Positions 1-11,271 of a stretch of DNA of 64,000 bases are shown in pieces. Below the pieces are notes generated by a model. The model made no database searches. It saw only the letters and a program-made list of their open reading frames with translations, and was not told the origin of the DNA. Every line of letters begins with the position of its first letter. Positions within the stretch are counted from its first letter, which is position 1. Source of the stretch: Sorghum bicolor (taxonomy: Eukaryota; Streptophyta; Magnoliopsida; Poales; Poaceae); assembly GCF_000003195.3 (NCBI RefSeq), contig NC_012878.2:39680751-39744750 (forward strand). The letters are read 5' to 3'. The position numbers and the translations under genes are program-made.

Positions 1-834
1 CCGACCCAACTTAGTAAGCAACTACTTAGTGATGGAAATTTTAGTTGACTTGCTTGGTAGTAGCTTGTTTCCCTAGTTCGGTGAATACTTGCAACTTTTG
101 TTGTCCTCTAGACCTTGCAATCATCCGTCTATAGCAATACTTATCCAATGCTAACATGCCTTGGGTATCTTCTATGTCCTTTTACCCAAGAGGTTGTATT
201 TGATACGACCTAGGTAACTGTTAACACTTGGGGCCATGAAATTCCTTGAATAGTGAGTGCTAACTTGATAGACTCAGATAATATAGTGTTGTTATCAGAG
301 AAAGAGAACTGCACACATGGAACCTTATGTAGCATTCCATCAATTGGCATCTAAGTGATTAGACCTTATGACCAAAATAGACACCGTTTGTTGGTTAGTT
401 AGTTTCTCATAACACTCATAGGATGTTTATCTAGTTCATGATCTCATCCCCTACGGGAGGTTGTACTCAAGCCATTTTGGTAGAGCACTACTTTCCGAGC
501 TTTGTGAACAAAGATGGAAACATTGTAATGAGTAGTTTACTATGCTTCGAACCATCCATCATACATTAGGAATGAAGTACATGTGATAGTGTTGTCTTGA
601 ATTCCTCCCAAAGTAACAATGCTTCATGGAAGTCAATGAAGGAAATTCTTTAGACAAAAATTCACTACGAAGAACAAGTATCAGAGAGTGTCCTGACCAA
701 ATTAGCATCTCTGATTCTCGGGGATAAGTAGATGACTGCTATCGCCAATGTTGGAAGTTGAATAACATACTTCTCTACCCTTGGAAGTCTTTCGCCCTGA
801 ATCTCGGGACGAGATTCTTTTAAGGGGGGAGGGT
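1..834 (+). mobile_element. LARD-like element, 3' end of an upstream internal region (partial)
   Basis: This stretch matches 10438-11271 almost base for base (offset 10437) and ends at the same polypurine tract followed by an LTR starting TGTAACACCCC. It is therefore the 3' end of an internal region that begins left of the window. No coding frame of useful length is present. Its presence upstream of the LTR at 835 means the LTR-internal-LTR unit to the right is not a simple single insertion but part of a tandem arrangement. Confidence 0.85.
799..833 (+). promoter_or_regulatory. Hairpin plus polypurine tract before LTR
   Basis: GAATCTC (799-805) and GAGATTC (811-817) form a perfect 7-bp stem with a 5-base loop. 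The polypurine tract at 822-833 (AAGGGGGGAGGG) follows. The tract lies one base from the LTR start and would prime plus-strand DNA synthesis. The same arrangement recurs at 11236-11270. Confidence 0.8.
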
Positions 835-2059
835 TGTAACACCCCAGGTGTTTGCCACGAGTTAGACCTTAGGTTTTGAGCTCAAACCTGTCATGATAAG
901 TGGTAATGATCATGATAAAGTCAATCCAGGAAAGTGAGCCTCAAGTTAAACTTGGAGAATGCACCCTTGCTTACATATATGACCTTTTCAAAGTGCATGC
1001 TTGGGTGACATTAATAGAACCTCTCTCATGTGTTCCACATCCATCACTGCCTATAGTGATCACTCAAAAAGTTCAAGAAGTTCGGAATCAAAAGGTCACA
1101 TGACATGATAAGTTACATGCTTGTTGAAATGACCTCATTAAGTGAATAGAACCATGGGTCATCAGCCAATCCTTGAAATCTTACCAAAATGACTCTAGAT
1201 GAACTCTACAACAAAAGTCATGAAGGGTTCATGTTGAGCTTGTGCCCAGAAAGTGCTTCAATTAGCCTAAAACCTTAGCTTGAGCTTTATCAAGTTGCTG
1301 CTTTGACCAAAGTGAAAGTTTGACTTCTATATTAGTTGTGAGGTTTGACCTTAAATGAAAGTTGTAGTTTAGATTCTGTAGAACTAACTTTGTTTAATGG
1401 TCAAGAGCTAGTTTTGCCCCTAACCTAATCATATTGAGCTTACAAGATTCAATCCACTGCTGTTTTGGAACTCCAGAATTTTGGCTAAGTCCTGAGGTGC
1501 TCAGTTTCGGGTACCCTAGTTGGGAGCCTTGTATCTTCCAAATAAGACTGAACCAGTACAAGGTCCTTTTGTAAAAGTTCTATTATAGTTTGCATACTAC
1601 AATCTATGTTAAAGTTACTAAGTCTGAATCATCTTCTAAGCATGTCAAATAATAGTCACAAAATTGAATCTGCTATAATTTCCAGCACTTAGAGTTTCTA
1701 AGTCTAGGTTTGCAGTTCATCACGTTGGCATTCCGCGTTCTCCAAATTTTACTAAACAACTTGCTTGTGTCCCAAAATAAAAGTTGGAGCACATATTGTG
1801 GGCTACAGCATGCCAAAAGATGACACCAGTTTGACTTCGTTTTGGTCATCAATTTTGAGTTTTGCTAATCACTATCAATTCGTTGACACTCATAGATTGG
1901 CATCAAATTGTCGACTAATCTGTAACTCTAATGACCATGGAACCTTAATCAAAGTTGGAGAGTGTCAAGAGTAGAGAAAACTTTGTTTTTGGTCCATGTC
2001 CAAATTCAGTCCAGATCCGGCCCAAATCGGCATCCCACGCTGACCACTTCGTTGCCCGC

Positions 2060-2502
2060 CACGTGCTCGGCGAAATGCGTCCAAGGGCAACACGTGTTCT
2101 GGACGTGGCGACCATGCATGGACACCACCCAGCCACCTCCCCTGCTCCTGTCGCCTGCTCCTCTCTGCACGCAAAGGCGAGCACCAGAGCGCCCTCCACA
2201 CCCTCCTCCACTCCCTCATTCAATCTCCCTCGCTTGGAGCTTCAGCAAACACTGCCATGGCAAGCCCCCCCAGCTCAAGCTTCTGCCCCTGCTGCTGCTG
2301 CCTCAGCCGGCCAGGAGCTTGGCATGGCCATGGTTGGCCGCGGCAAGGAGCGGGCAGGCCTTCCACAGCTGTAGCCGGTGACCATTCGGCCTTGAGCTCG
2401 AGGTCGGACGTCTGCCGGCTTAGTCTGGAAGAAGAAAGGACCTAGGGTTAGAATAAGAAACAACTCAGGGTTCCAGATGCGAAGCGAAGACCTATATAAA
2501 TA
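2060..2502 (+). promoter_or_regulatory. LTR promoter region: two G-boxes and TATA box
   Basis: CACGTG G-box cores lie at 2060-2065 and 2091-2096 in the GC-rich part of the LTR. TATAAATA lies at 2495-2502. This is the likely U3 promoter, with transcription expected to start shortly after 2520. The G-box positions are conserved in LTR copy 2. Confidence 0.6.
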
Positions 2503-5500
2503 GTGTTTCTGGGTTATAGCGTGATTCATGGGAAATCCAGGTTCCCAGTGCAAGATCTAGTTTCCTTTTATGTTGTTTTTGCAGATTTCATGAATAACTT
2601 TGGAAATGCACAGAAATTGGTAGAAAAGTCGTAAAATAGCAAATGTGGACTTTTTGGAATCCTTGTGAAATTATCTATGCCGTAGATCTATAATATGACA
2701 TGGTTTAGTTTGCAGTTTTAGCGGTAAAAATAGATTTGTGATATTCGGTTTTAATTGCTTGTTATATTTGTCTTTTTCATAACCACTGTATTATTGCTCA
2801 CATAAATGTGAAAATATTGTGGAATGCTTTGTATATAATATTTGATGTCTGGTAGAAGTTTCATCAATTTAGGCATGACAGACTGAGAGTTATAAAAACA
2901 ACAAATTCCATGTGTTGCTTTGTTCCTATTCTGAGTGGATCTGCATGTTTGTATTGTTTGGCTCAGTTAGGTTGGGAATCATGCCTGGATGAAAATATAT
3001 AAGTTTTAGTACTTTTCATGATCTTTTCAAAAAGATAAATAGCACAATTGTTGGTTAAGCACATGTTTAGTTATAGTGGTTTAAAATACTGTTCCAGTTT
3101 CTGTCTAAACCCAGACTGGATTGCATTGTTTGTAATGTAAGACCTTGTTAGTTGTAGATTTAGCTCTAGATATTTATAACAAAGTTGTTCCAAATTTCGT
3201 AAGCTTTCTAAAAAGTACACAACCACAAATTATGGACATGTAAACCTCAAGTTATAGCTGTTTAATGTGGCATGACAGATTCTGTCCATGTTTTGAAGAG
3301 AGATGTCTTCATGGGGATTGATAAATGGTTTATAATTAAAAATAAAAATGTGGAAATGGAAAATGTTGGTCCTGTACAGTTATATGATATTGTTGTATCA
3401 TGTTGACATATAATATGGTCATGTGTTTGAAGAAAATATGATTTGTGCATTTATCTTCTTCTCACATGGTTAATTGCAATAGCAAATTGTCTTTTTCATA
3501 GATATTGCTATGCTTATTCAAATGCAGTGAAATTGATACAGTAGTCCATTGATGGTGTTCAGAGGCTACTGTAATTTTTGTAGAATTTACTGTGCATGTT
3601 TGGTATAGGTTCTTTAATCCACCTTATTATCCAAATAAATTAAGAAATGCATTAAATAAATTTATTTGGTAATGACCACTATGTTTTCTGGTGTTATTTA
3701 GATATATGAAAACTGTTGGTAACAATGGTTTTTCTCAAATGCATGTTTGAAACATAAGTTAATAATTAATTGTTTGCAATTGTTGTTTCTGGACAGTTTG
3801 TGGAACTGTTTGGATTACAATATGTAAATGATGTTTTCTCGGAATCTTGTTTATAGCAAAGTTGTAGATAATTCACCTACCTAGCTGCTGTTAAAATTTG
3901 GAAGTATTTGGCCTTGTGGTTTGTGAGTTATGTCTGTTCAAAGTTGAATTCTAGAAATGGCTGCTCTCTGTTTGTCAGGGACAGATTCTGGAACTTTATA
4001 ATTTCTACCAGCTTAAGTTGAGAATCATGATTTTATGTCTAAATATCAAATGTAGATAATTTGTTAAGCTTTTCAGAATGTCTTAATTCATGTCTTTTGG
4101 AGTTGTGTAACTCCAGTTATGATTTATTTTCTCAGCTGCTGCTAACAGTCCTAAAAATAACAGATTCCTTGTATTGCTGTTGCTTGGTATATCGCTAGGT
4201 GTGACTCATGTCTTTGATAATGGCCTTGTTATTACACCTGAAATCTTGTGAAACATGTATGCCATGTCTAATATGTTTAGTGTTGCATTCCTTGTTGACT
4301 TAGCATGTGGTTGTGTAATAATTAAGTTGAGCAATGAGACGTGCTTAAGTATGTTTAGTGTAACCATGCTCTTGCCATGCTTTTTGTGTGTGATGTCTAT
4401 TGCACTTCTATATGTTCATGCACTTGCATCTTGCATCTCATTTAGGTACGCTAGATGAACCACGTGAAGGACATGATGGTGGACCTATCGGGATGATGGA
4501 AGGACTACACAAGTGTTGCGAACTTGGATGTCGTCAAGATGGCGCAAGCTAACTTAATTGACTTGTGTCGGATTCCAGGCAAGCCCCGGAGCATTCTAAG
4601 TCTCCTACCCTTTCTTTTTACAAAAGCACAAGAATATAACTTTGTATGATGCATTAGGAGATAGGAGTTGAATGAAACCGTTGGTGCATATTTCCTACCT
4701 TGTCCACTATATGAAACTACCTGAACCCTTACTAGTATAAGGAAGACGTTCTATGCTTAGCTATGCTTAGCTCGGTAGAAGCCGGGTGATTTCCTGTCAC
4801 CTGCGAGAGATAGGTGGATACCTGATCACGGTTGGCTATATTTGCTATCATGGAAATAACCATGTGCTAATAATGAATTTGAGACCGGACGGGATGACGA
4901 TAGTGAAGCAACACGGCATGGAGGTCTTGGGTGTGAATCTATCCCCGTCTGTGTCGGTTAAGGACCGATTCGCTGTACGTCCTCGTGTCATGTTGAACGC
5001 ATGCCTACCACTTAGCTGGCCGGATAAGTCGTTCCGACCGCAAAGCCTACGAGTGCATCTCCTGTCGGATACCCCGATCTGGTTAAAGTGCGCACCCCGG
5101 TTGGTAGCAAGGATGTGCGGGGAGTCAATGGCGTAAGACCGAGGAGTCAGGTTAGAGTCCTGACCCTGGCAGATTGGCGGTCCCTAGGGGTGCGGCGTCG
5201 TACGGACTCGCGAATTGGTCCGGAGTTGTGCTAAAGGTGATCCAAGCTACTCTAGCTAAGTATGCCTGGTTGAGTGCTAGGAATACCCCTCCAGCTTGAT
5301 AGGAATCGATTCGAATCGCCGTCTCTCCCGGATAGTGAGAACTTGACTCGAGCAGCGGCAACGTAGATAAACTAAATGAAACTTGATGGTTATGATGATG
5401 ATGATGGCTACATGATAAACCTGATATAGTTATTAATGTGATGCTTATTAATCAAGTGGTTGCTATAGAATAGGTGCAAATCTAGCTATGGTAGCTTAAC

Positions 5501-5657
5501 TGAACTTGATGCTAAAATATTGACTAAAAGGTTAAAAGTAAGGACTCATGATAGTAATGCTCTTTTTGGCAAAGTTATGCTATCCAACCAACTCCACCAA
5601 AAAGCCTTGCATATCCTTGAGAGTCTTTTATTTCTCTCCTGTCGGGTAAGTCTAGCT

Positions 5658-5675
5658 GAGTACATTTGAGTACTC
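5658..5675 (+). other. Conserved LTR hairpin
   Basis: GAGTAC and GTACTC flank a six-base loop. The same stem is present in LTR copy 2 (16100-16117) and, with a different loop, in the LTR of element E (61650-61667, opposite strand). Conservation of the stem while the loop changes suggests an RNA structure in the LTR transcript. Confidence 0.5.
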
Positions 5676-6115
5676 AGGGTTTATCCCACCATGTTGCAAG
5701 TGAAGTCTTCAGCCTACCAAGGATGGTGGCTAACCGCCGGTGGGCTCGGTGATTCCATATTATGTTCTCATCTATATGCTTTTGCCGGAGGATGTCACTT
5801 ATGCTAGCAATGTATTTGGAACTTATGTTATTGTAATCCTTTGAAAGCTATGTTGTTTTCTAATCAATTTGGAAAAATCTAAACATGTACTATTATTTGT
5901 GAACTCTTTTGTAATATTATTTCCGCTGCAAATCTCCGTGTATGTGATGTGTATTTGCTTAATCATGCGATCTTGGTGTAAAGTTGATTTACCGAGGTCC
6001 TTCGTGACACTCGGCAGACTACCGGGTTTATATAAGTGAGAGTATGCGCGTGTCAACGTGTTAAACGAGGACAGTCGTACTTAAACTTGTATAAATTGGG
6101 CGGTTCTGTCACAGC

Positions 6116-6127
6116 TGGTATCGGAGC
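6116..6127 (+). promoter_or_regulatory. Primer-binding site, initiator tRNA-Met type
   Basis: TGGTATCGGAGC begins two bases after the LTR end and differs by one base from the TGGTATCAGAGC complementary to the 3' end of plant initiator tRNA-Met. The two-base GC spacer is the same as in element E. Confidence 0.85.
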
Positions 6128-6349
6128 AAGATTAAGTATAATACTATTAGGTACACTGTTTTAAAAACAAAGTTTTGGTTTTCAAAATCCTATTTTGACT
6201 AAAACTTTAGCTACAGGCAAAACTTGTCAAAACTAATTTACAAAAACTATGCTAGCGACAACCTCCAATTATGCGCAATTAAGGACTACTAGGTGGCTTT
6301 AGATAAACTCATACTAACTATGGGGGTTTACTTTATTGCAACTTTTACT

Positions 6350-6535
6350 TTCGTCGTCCATACGACGTGCAATATATGGATGCCACTTACTTAAGTGGTA
6401 ATGAATGGATCATATACCTTTACGCCACGGTAAGCAATAATTTTCCTTTCGTTGTCCATACAGCGTGAAATTGTATGGATGCCACTTGCTTGAGTGGTAA
6501 TGTATGGATCTATATGCCTCAACGCTCAAGGTAAG
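6350..6535 (+). repeat. Direct duplication of a leader block with a hairpin
   Basis: Two imperfect copies, about 6350-6437 and 6446-6535, each hold a short GTCCATAC-type segment, a six-base-pair hairpin (6383-6398 and 6482-6497), a run like GGTAATG..ATGGATC and a GGTAAG that resembles a splice donor. Element E has the same block once (hairpin 60921-60936, opposite strand). The hairpin stem varies by paired changes and wobble pairs between the three copies. Confidence 0.7.
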
Positions 6536-9500
6536 AATGTGAGTTGCGAGAGCATGACCGTCCAACCGTCGGTCTAGGGGAGAGTTAGATGTGGTTACTG
6601 GAATATTTACATGTTACACACATGTCTATATGAAGATACTTAATTGTGGGTTAGTTGGTATGACCGTGTATACATGTCTCTGTGTATACATGGGCGTGCT
6701 TCACATGGGTAGTATGCTGCAATATATATTCGGGAGTATATATTGGAGTATTTAGCTTTCAACCTAGAGACCAGACTTTCATTTCTGCACATATATTATT
6801 GTTGGGTTGGGCTGAAATGAAACTCTTATGCAGGTACACTAACCACGAATGCATAGATTGAACGTAGTTGACGACTAGCTATATGTCGAGAGAGTACGTG
6901 TTATGCCACCGACATAGAACGTGATTGCCACCTTAGGCTGGCAATTTTGTGAGGACGAATCAGACGAAGCATGCATCAGCATGATTGTTGCATTATGCAT
7001 AATTATTCTTCTCTCATTCTTGTTCTAATGATAAGTAACTCATGAGTGATGTGATGCTATTCTTTTCCTTGTGGGAAGCTATACAAAAATTTGTCTTAGT
7101 CCATGCTACTTGAATAGTTTTGCTTGAAAGTAGTGTGTGATGTGTCTAGCCTTGAAATGTTTGCTTCTATAGGAATGCTAAGTTAGTAGTAGTATAAACT
7201 ACAATCCTTTGAAAACTAAAGCTTGTCGGTGAACATGTATGTGGATGTTTTCTGTGATGTCTCTAATTTTAATTAACCAAGTAAAAATTTGACGTACTTA
7301 TAATAGAAATAGTTGAGGCTATATGCTTGAACTTGTAAGTGTTCGCTTGTTTAGCCAAGTGGTGAATATGTTGCTCATGCAAGAGTTTCCAAATGCTTTA
7401 ACCTCACTTAAGCAATTATGATTCTTACGTTAATCCTTCCTTGTCACCAAACTAAATTATTGTTTGTCTAGATAATAATGTTTGTAGCTACTGGAGTTAT
7501 ACATGTGTGTGCTCTCTTGCTAATAGAACAAGGGAAAACATTGCTTGATATGTGTGTTGAATTTTGGCTGCTAGAGCAGTTTGTATTCTAGTAGTGTTTT
7601 TATAACAATAAGGTATTTTCTGTAAGTATAGTAAATACCAAAGTTGTATCCAACCTCTATATCTAGTTTATCCAAAAATTTCATGACCAAAGGCCTGATG
7701 GTTCAGGAGTTATGAATTTTTGAAGTTTGTTGTCAGATCCTGATTGTGTTCTGAACAGATCTGAATGTTTAATTTGTTTGACTAGTGTGCATACAGAATC
7801 ATGTCTTGGAGTTAATAGAAGAAGTGTAGTGCTTTTGTTAAGGTTTCCAAAATGTCTTAGATCACTACTTTTGGTGGTCTAAATCTTATGTTATGAGCTC
7901 GTGAAGTAGAATGACAGAATCTGTCAAAATCTGAATAGATGTCTTCTTTGTATTGTTGTGCTTGTTAGCTGTAGAAGCATCATAAGGTGATGATAAAAAA
8001 AATTATAGGTAACTTGATCAGTTTTACATAAGATTAATGATCATGTTTGTTCGATCAATAGAACTTTAGTTATCATTTTCTAAAGTTTATGTCAAGATCT
8101 CTATCCTAGTTTAGGCAGAGCTAACTAATATTCTTTTTAACCTTGTTAAGTTTTGAATTAGCTTTATAGGCTTGATAACCTTTTTCCACTGAGTTTTCCT
8201 AAATGCTAAACTCTTGCTTGTGGTATGTCCATTTACATGATAGTGCAGCCGTACCAAAATCTTTTGGAGCCCTTTTACTATCTACCTCAAAATCATCTTC
8301 TCCCTAAAAGACTGAGCCATGTCCACTTGCTTTGTAGCACATATGGTATCATAATCCTTGTAAGTAGAACAATTGTGTGTATTGCTGTAGATAAATGCTT
8401 GTTAAATGTAAGCTGTGTGCTTAGTAATGGTTGTTTAAGCGTGATTGTTTGAGTTTTCTCAAGTACTTGCTTAAAACTGTTATGTTGTGTGGACGTTGGT
8501 TGTCTAGATTGTGCCTTGGTTGTTTCTTGTTTTGTCCTCGATGAGCACGAGTGTTAAATAGCTTTATCTTAGAATGACGCTCAAGTTATGTTGTGTGTTG
8601 GTTGTATCAAATTAGGTTCCATCTCTTAGGAGCCTAGCTTAGACTTGGTTGTTAGTTTTTGAATGTTGGAGCATCCATGCCTATGCTTGATATGTAAACC
8701 AATGTCCAAACCCTCAAAGGCTTGCATATACCATAGTTGTCCTGCACCCGTTTGCAAATATCCTTGTCTAGCCAACTAGCCTAGGATAAGTTCTCGCTAC
8801 AGAAAGCTTTTGACTGTAGTTGTTCCTTGATAGTTACGGAGACCATACCAAATCCATGTTAGACCTCCCGATTACATCTCCCAAAACTTAGCTTGTGTAA
8901 GGCAATCTTTTGCTGCCTAATCTTGGAATCTTTTGCTTTACAAATCATGTAGCACCTTATAAATTTAATCTCTGATCGGGTAGTGTTTTTACCTTTGGAG
9001 TTTGCTTAATTCATCTCCAACCTCCCCAAATCTTGGGATGCTTATCAGCTTGGATCTCATGTTCCTACCCAACATGACCGCATCTCAAAAATTAATCATT
9101 GGGTAATGACCTAAATGGGCATAAGGCGTATCCATCTATGTCTTGTGTCTTGTTCGTATCCTTTAACCTTCTACTTGTTACCTCCAAATCTTGTTGTCAT
9201 CTTTGCTTGCTTTAATTTTGTCTTGCACATGATCCTTGTACATGCAAGACCTACCTATGTCATGTGAGATTTCACGTTGGTTGTAAGATCGGTAATAGCA
9301 TCGTGATTGATGACTAATGGTGCCGTGACGAAACCGAGAGCCTCTTGTGGGTGCACACACAAGACTGTGCTGCTCGGCACGCGCTGGTATCGTGGTTGCT
9401 AGTCATGATCTATTATAAAACTACACCACTGTGTTATCTTCTCGTGAGCTTATCCTTGGTTATCTTTCCTTATCTTCAATCAAAGGATCTATATCAGACT

Positions 9501-11235
9501 TATGTAATAGGACTTCCTTCTGAAGTTGCTAAGAAGATAACCTTTGAAGAATAGGTTACCGACATAAACCTTAACAGACTGCAAGAGGTGGTAGACAAGA
9601 GACTCTATTTGTTACCCGTGTAACGGTATCAGTTGTTTGGTGAGTAACTTCTGTCGTCCACTGTTGAATCCAAAGGGCACACAACACTTAAAGTTGGACA
9701 AGTTATCAGTCAGACAAGAATTGATCCAAATCTTGATCATGGTGATCACACAGTCATAATCAACCATCTCTATTGTGATCTCTTTTTGGCTGACTTTGAA
9801 CTTGACTGCCTACAAATATATCAACTACAATTATTGCCACCGAAGAAGAAAAGTTTTGTAACTTTTTAGCGTTGAGAGACAACTGATTAGTTATCAGTTG
9901 GAAGGTTAGTCACTATCTTGAAAACGACTCCATGATATCCCTAAAGGCTACGTCTCATAAAATAGTTTCATGCGAAGAAAACAATAAGTTGATAAACGAT
10001 GCAAATACTATTTCCTTCTCTAGGCCCTGTGTTGTCAAGTCAATTCAATCTTGGACAATCACATAGATAGTACCAAATGCTACATCTAATTCACAAGCTA
10101 GAGAAAAGCATGTCCCTACTCTCGGTTAGCATCATTATATGTGTGGTGCTATCAAAGGTTTTGTTTTGTTTGGTTAGCCACATGATGTTTGCTTGAACTG
10201 AACCAAAATGAACCTTAGGATGACCAATAAAAGACTCCTTTCACCTTTGGTGCCTAGCTGTTACCCTATCACATCAACCAATAGTTGAGCAAACTAGGAG
10301 TTCTACAAGTCAAAAATAATTGGAAAGGTGTTAAACAACAAATCTTAGATTTATTATCTTAGAGCTGTTGTTTGATTCTAGAAAGGAAGCCGCAATGTCA
10401 AAAGTAGTTTCACCAAGCTATTTTGCTACTGTACAAACCGACCCAACTTAGTAAGCAACAACTTAGTGATGGAAATTTTAGTTGACTTGCTTGGTAGTAG
10501 CTTGTTTCCCTAGTTCGGTGAATACTTGCAACTTTTGTTGTCCTCTAGACCTTGCAATCATCCGTCTATAGCAATACTTATCCAATGCTAACATGCCTTG
10601 GGTATCTTCTATGTCCTTTTACCCAAGAGGTTGTATTTGATACGACCTAGGTAACTGTTAACACTTGGGGCCATGAAATTCCTTGAATAGTGAGTGCTAA
10701 CTTGATAGACTCAGATAATATAGTGTTGTTATCAGAGAAAGAGAACTGCACACATGGAACCTTATGTAGCATTCCATCAATTGGCATCTAAGTGATTAGA
10801 CCTTATGACCAAAATAGACACCGTTTGTTGGTTAGTTAGTTTCTCATAACACTCATAGGATGTTTATCTAGTTCATGATCTCATCCCCTACGGGAGGTTG
10901 TACTCAAGCCATTTTGGTAGAGCACTACTTTCCGAGCTTTGTGAACAAAGATGGAAACATTGTAATGAGTAGTTTACTATGCTTCGAACCATCCATCATA
11001 CATTAGGAATGAAGTACATGTGATAGTGTTGTCTTGAATTCCTCCCAAAGTAACAATGCTTCATGGAAGTCAATGAAGGAAATTCTTTAGACAAAAATTC
11101 ACTACGAAGAACAAGTATCAGAGAGTGTCCTGACCAAATTAGCATCTCTGATTCTCGGGGATAAGTAGATGACTGCTATCGCCAATGTTGGAAGTTGAAT
11201 AACATACTTCTCTACCCTTGGAAGTCTTTCGCCCT

Positions 11236-11270
11236 GAATCTCGGGACGAGATTCTTTTAAGGGGGGAGGG
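11236..11270 (+). promoter_or_regulatory. Hairpin plus polypurine tract before LTR copy 2
   Basis: The same 7-bp stem with five-base loop (11236-11254) and polypurine tract (11259-11270) as at 799-833. It marks the 3' end of the internal region. Confidence 0.8.
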
Positions 11271-11271
11271 T

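Larger units (their letters stand above)
835..6113 (+). repeat. LARD-like element, LTR copy 1 (5279 bp)
   Basis: The LTR starts TGTAACACCCC directly after a polypurine tract and ends TGTCACA two bases before a tRNA-Met-type primer-binding site. It aligns along its whole length to 11272-16555. The left part is AT-rich, the centre (about 2000-2450) is GC-rich with G-boxes and a TATA box, and the rest is AT-rich R/U5-like sequence. An LTR above 5 kb is unusual for Ty3/gypsy elements and typical of LARD-class elements. The segments at about 4740-5100 and 5640-6113 are homologous to the LTR of element E on the opposite strand. Small open frames in the GC-rich part overlap on both strands and look like composition effects. 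Confidence 0.9.
6114..11271 (+). mobile_element. LARD-like element, non-coding internal region (5158 bp)
   Basis: The region lies between LTR copies 1 and 2, with a primer-binding site at its start and a polypurine tract at its end. I find no gag, protease, RT, RNase H or integrase motif in any frame, and the longest open frames are 60-75 codons with no family resemblance. It therefore cannot move by itself. Its first ~500 bp are homologous to the leader of element E (60372-61196, opposite strand). The remainder is AT-rich and unrecognised. Lack of coding with long LTRs fits the LARD definition; deletion from a coding ancestor is the likely origin. Confidence 0.85.

Noticed and set aside
1955..2445. 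Several overlapping ORFs on both strands (62-139 codons) in the GC-rich part of LARD LTR copy 1, repeated in copy 2
   Set aside because: They overlap in all frames, change length between the two copies through small indels, and lie in the promoter part of an LTR. They are best explained by base composition.
4786..5136. 116-codon ORF in the LARD LTR
   Set aside because: The copy in the second LTR is shortened to 77 codons by a stop, and the same region in element E is read in the opposite orientation as part of an LTR without a matching frame.
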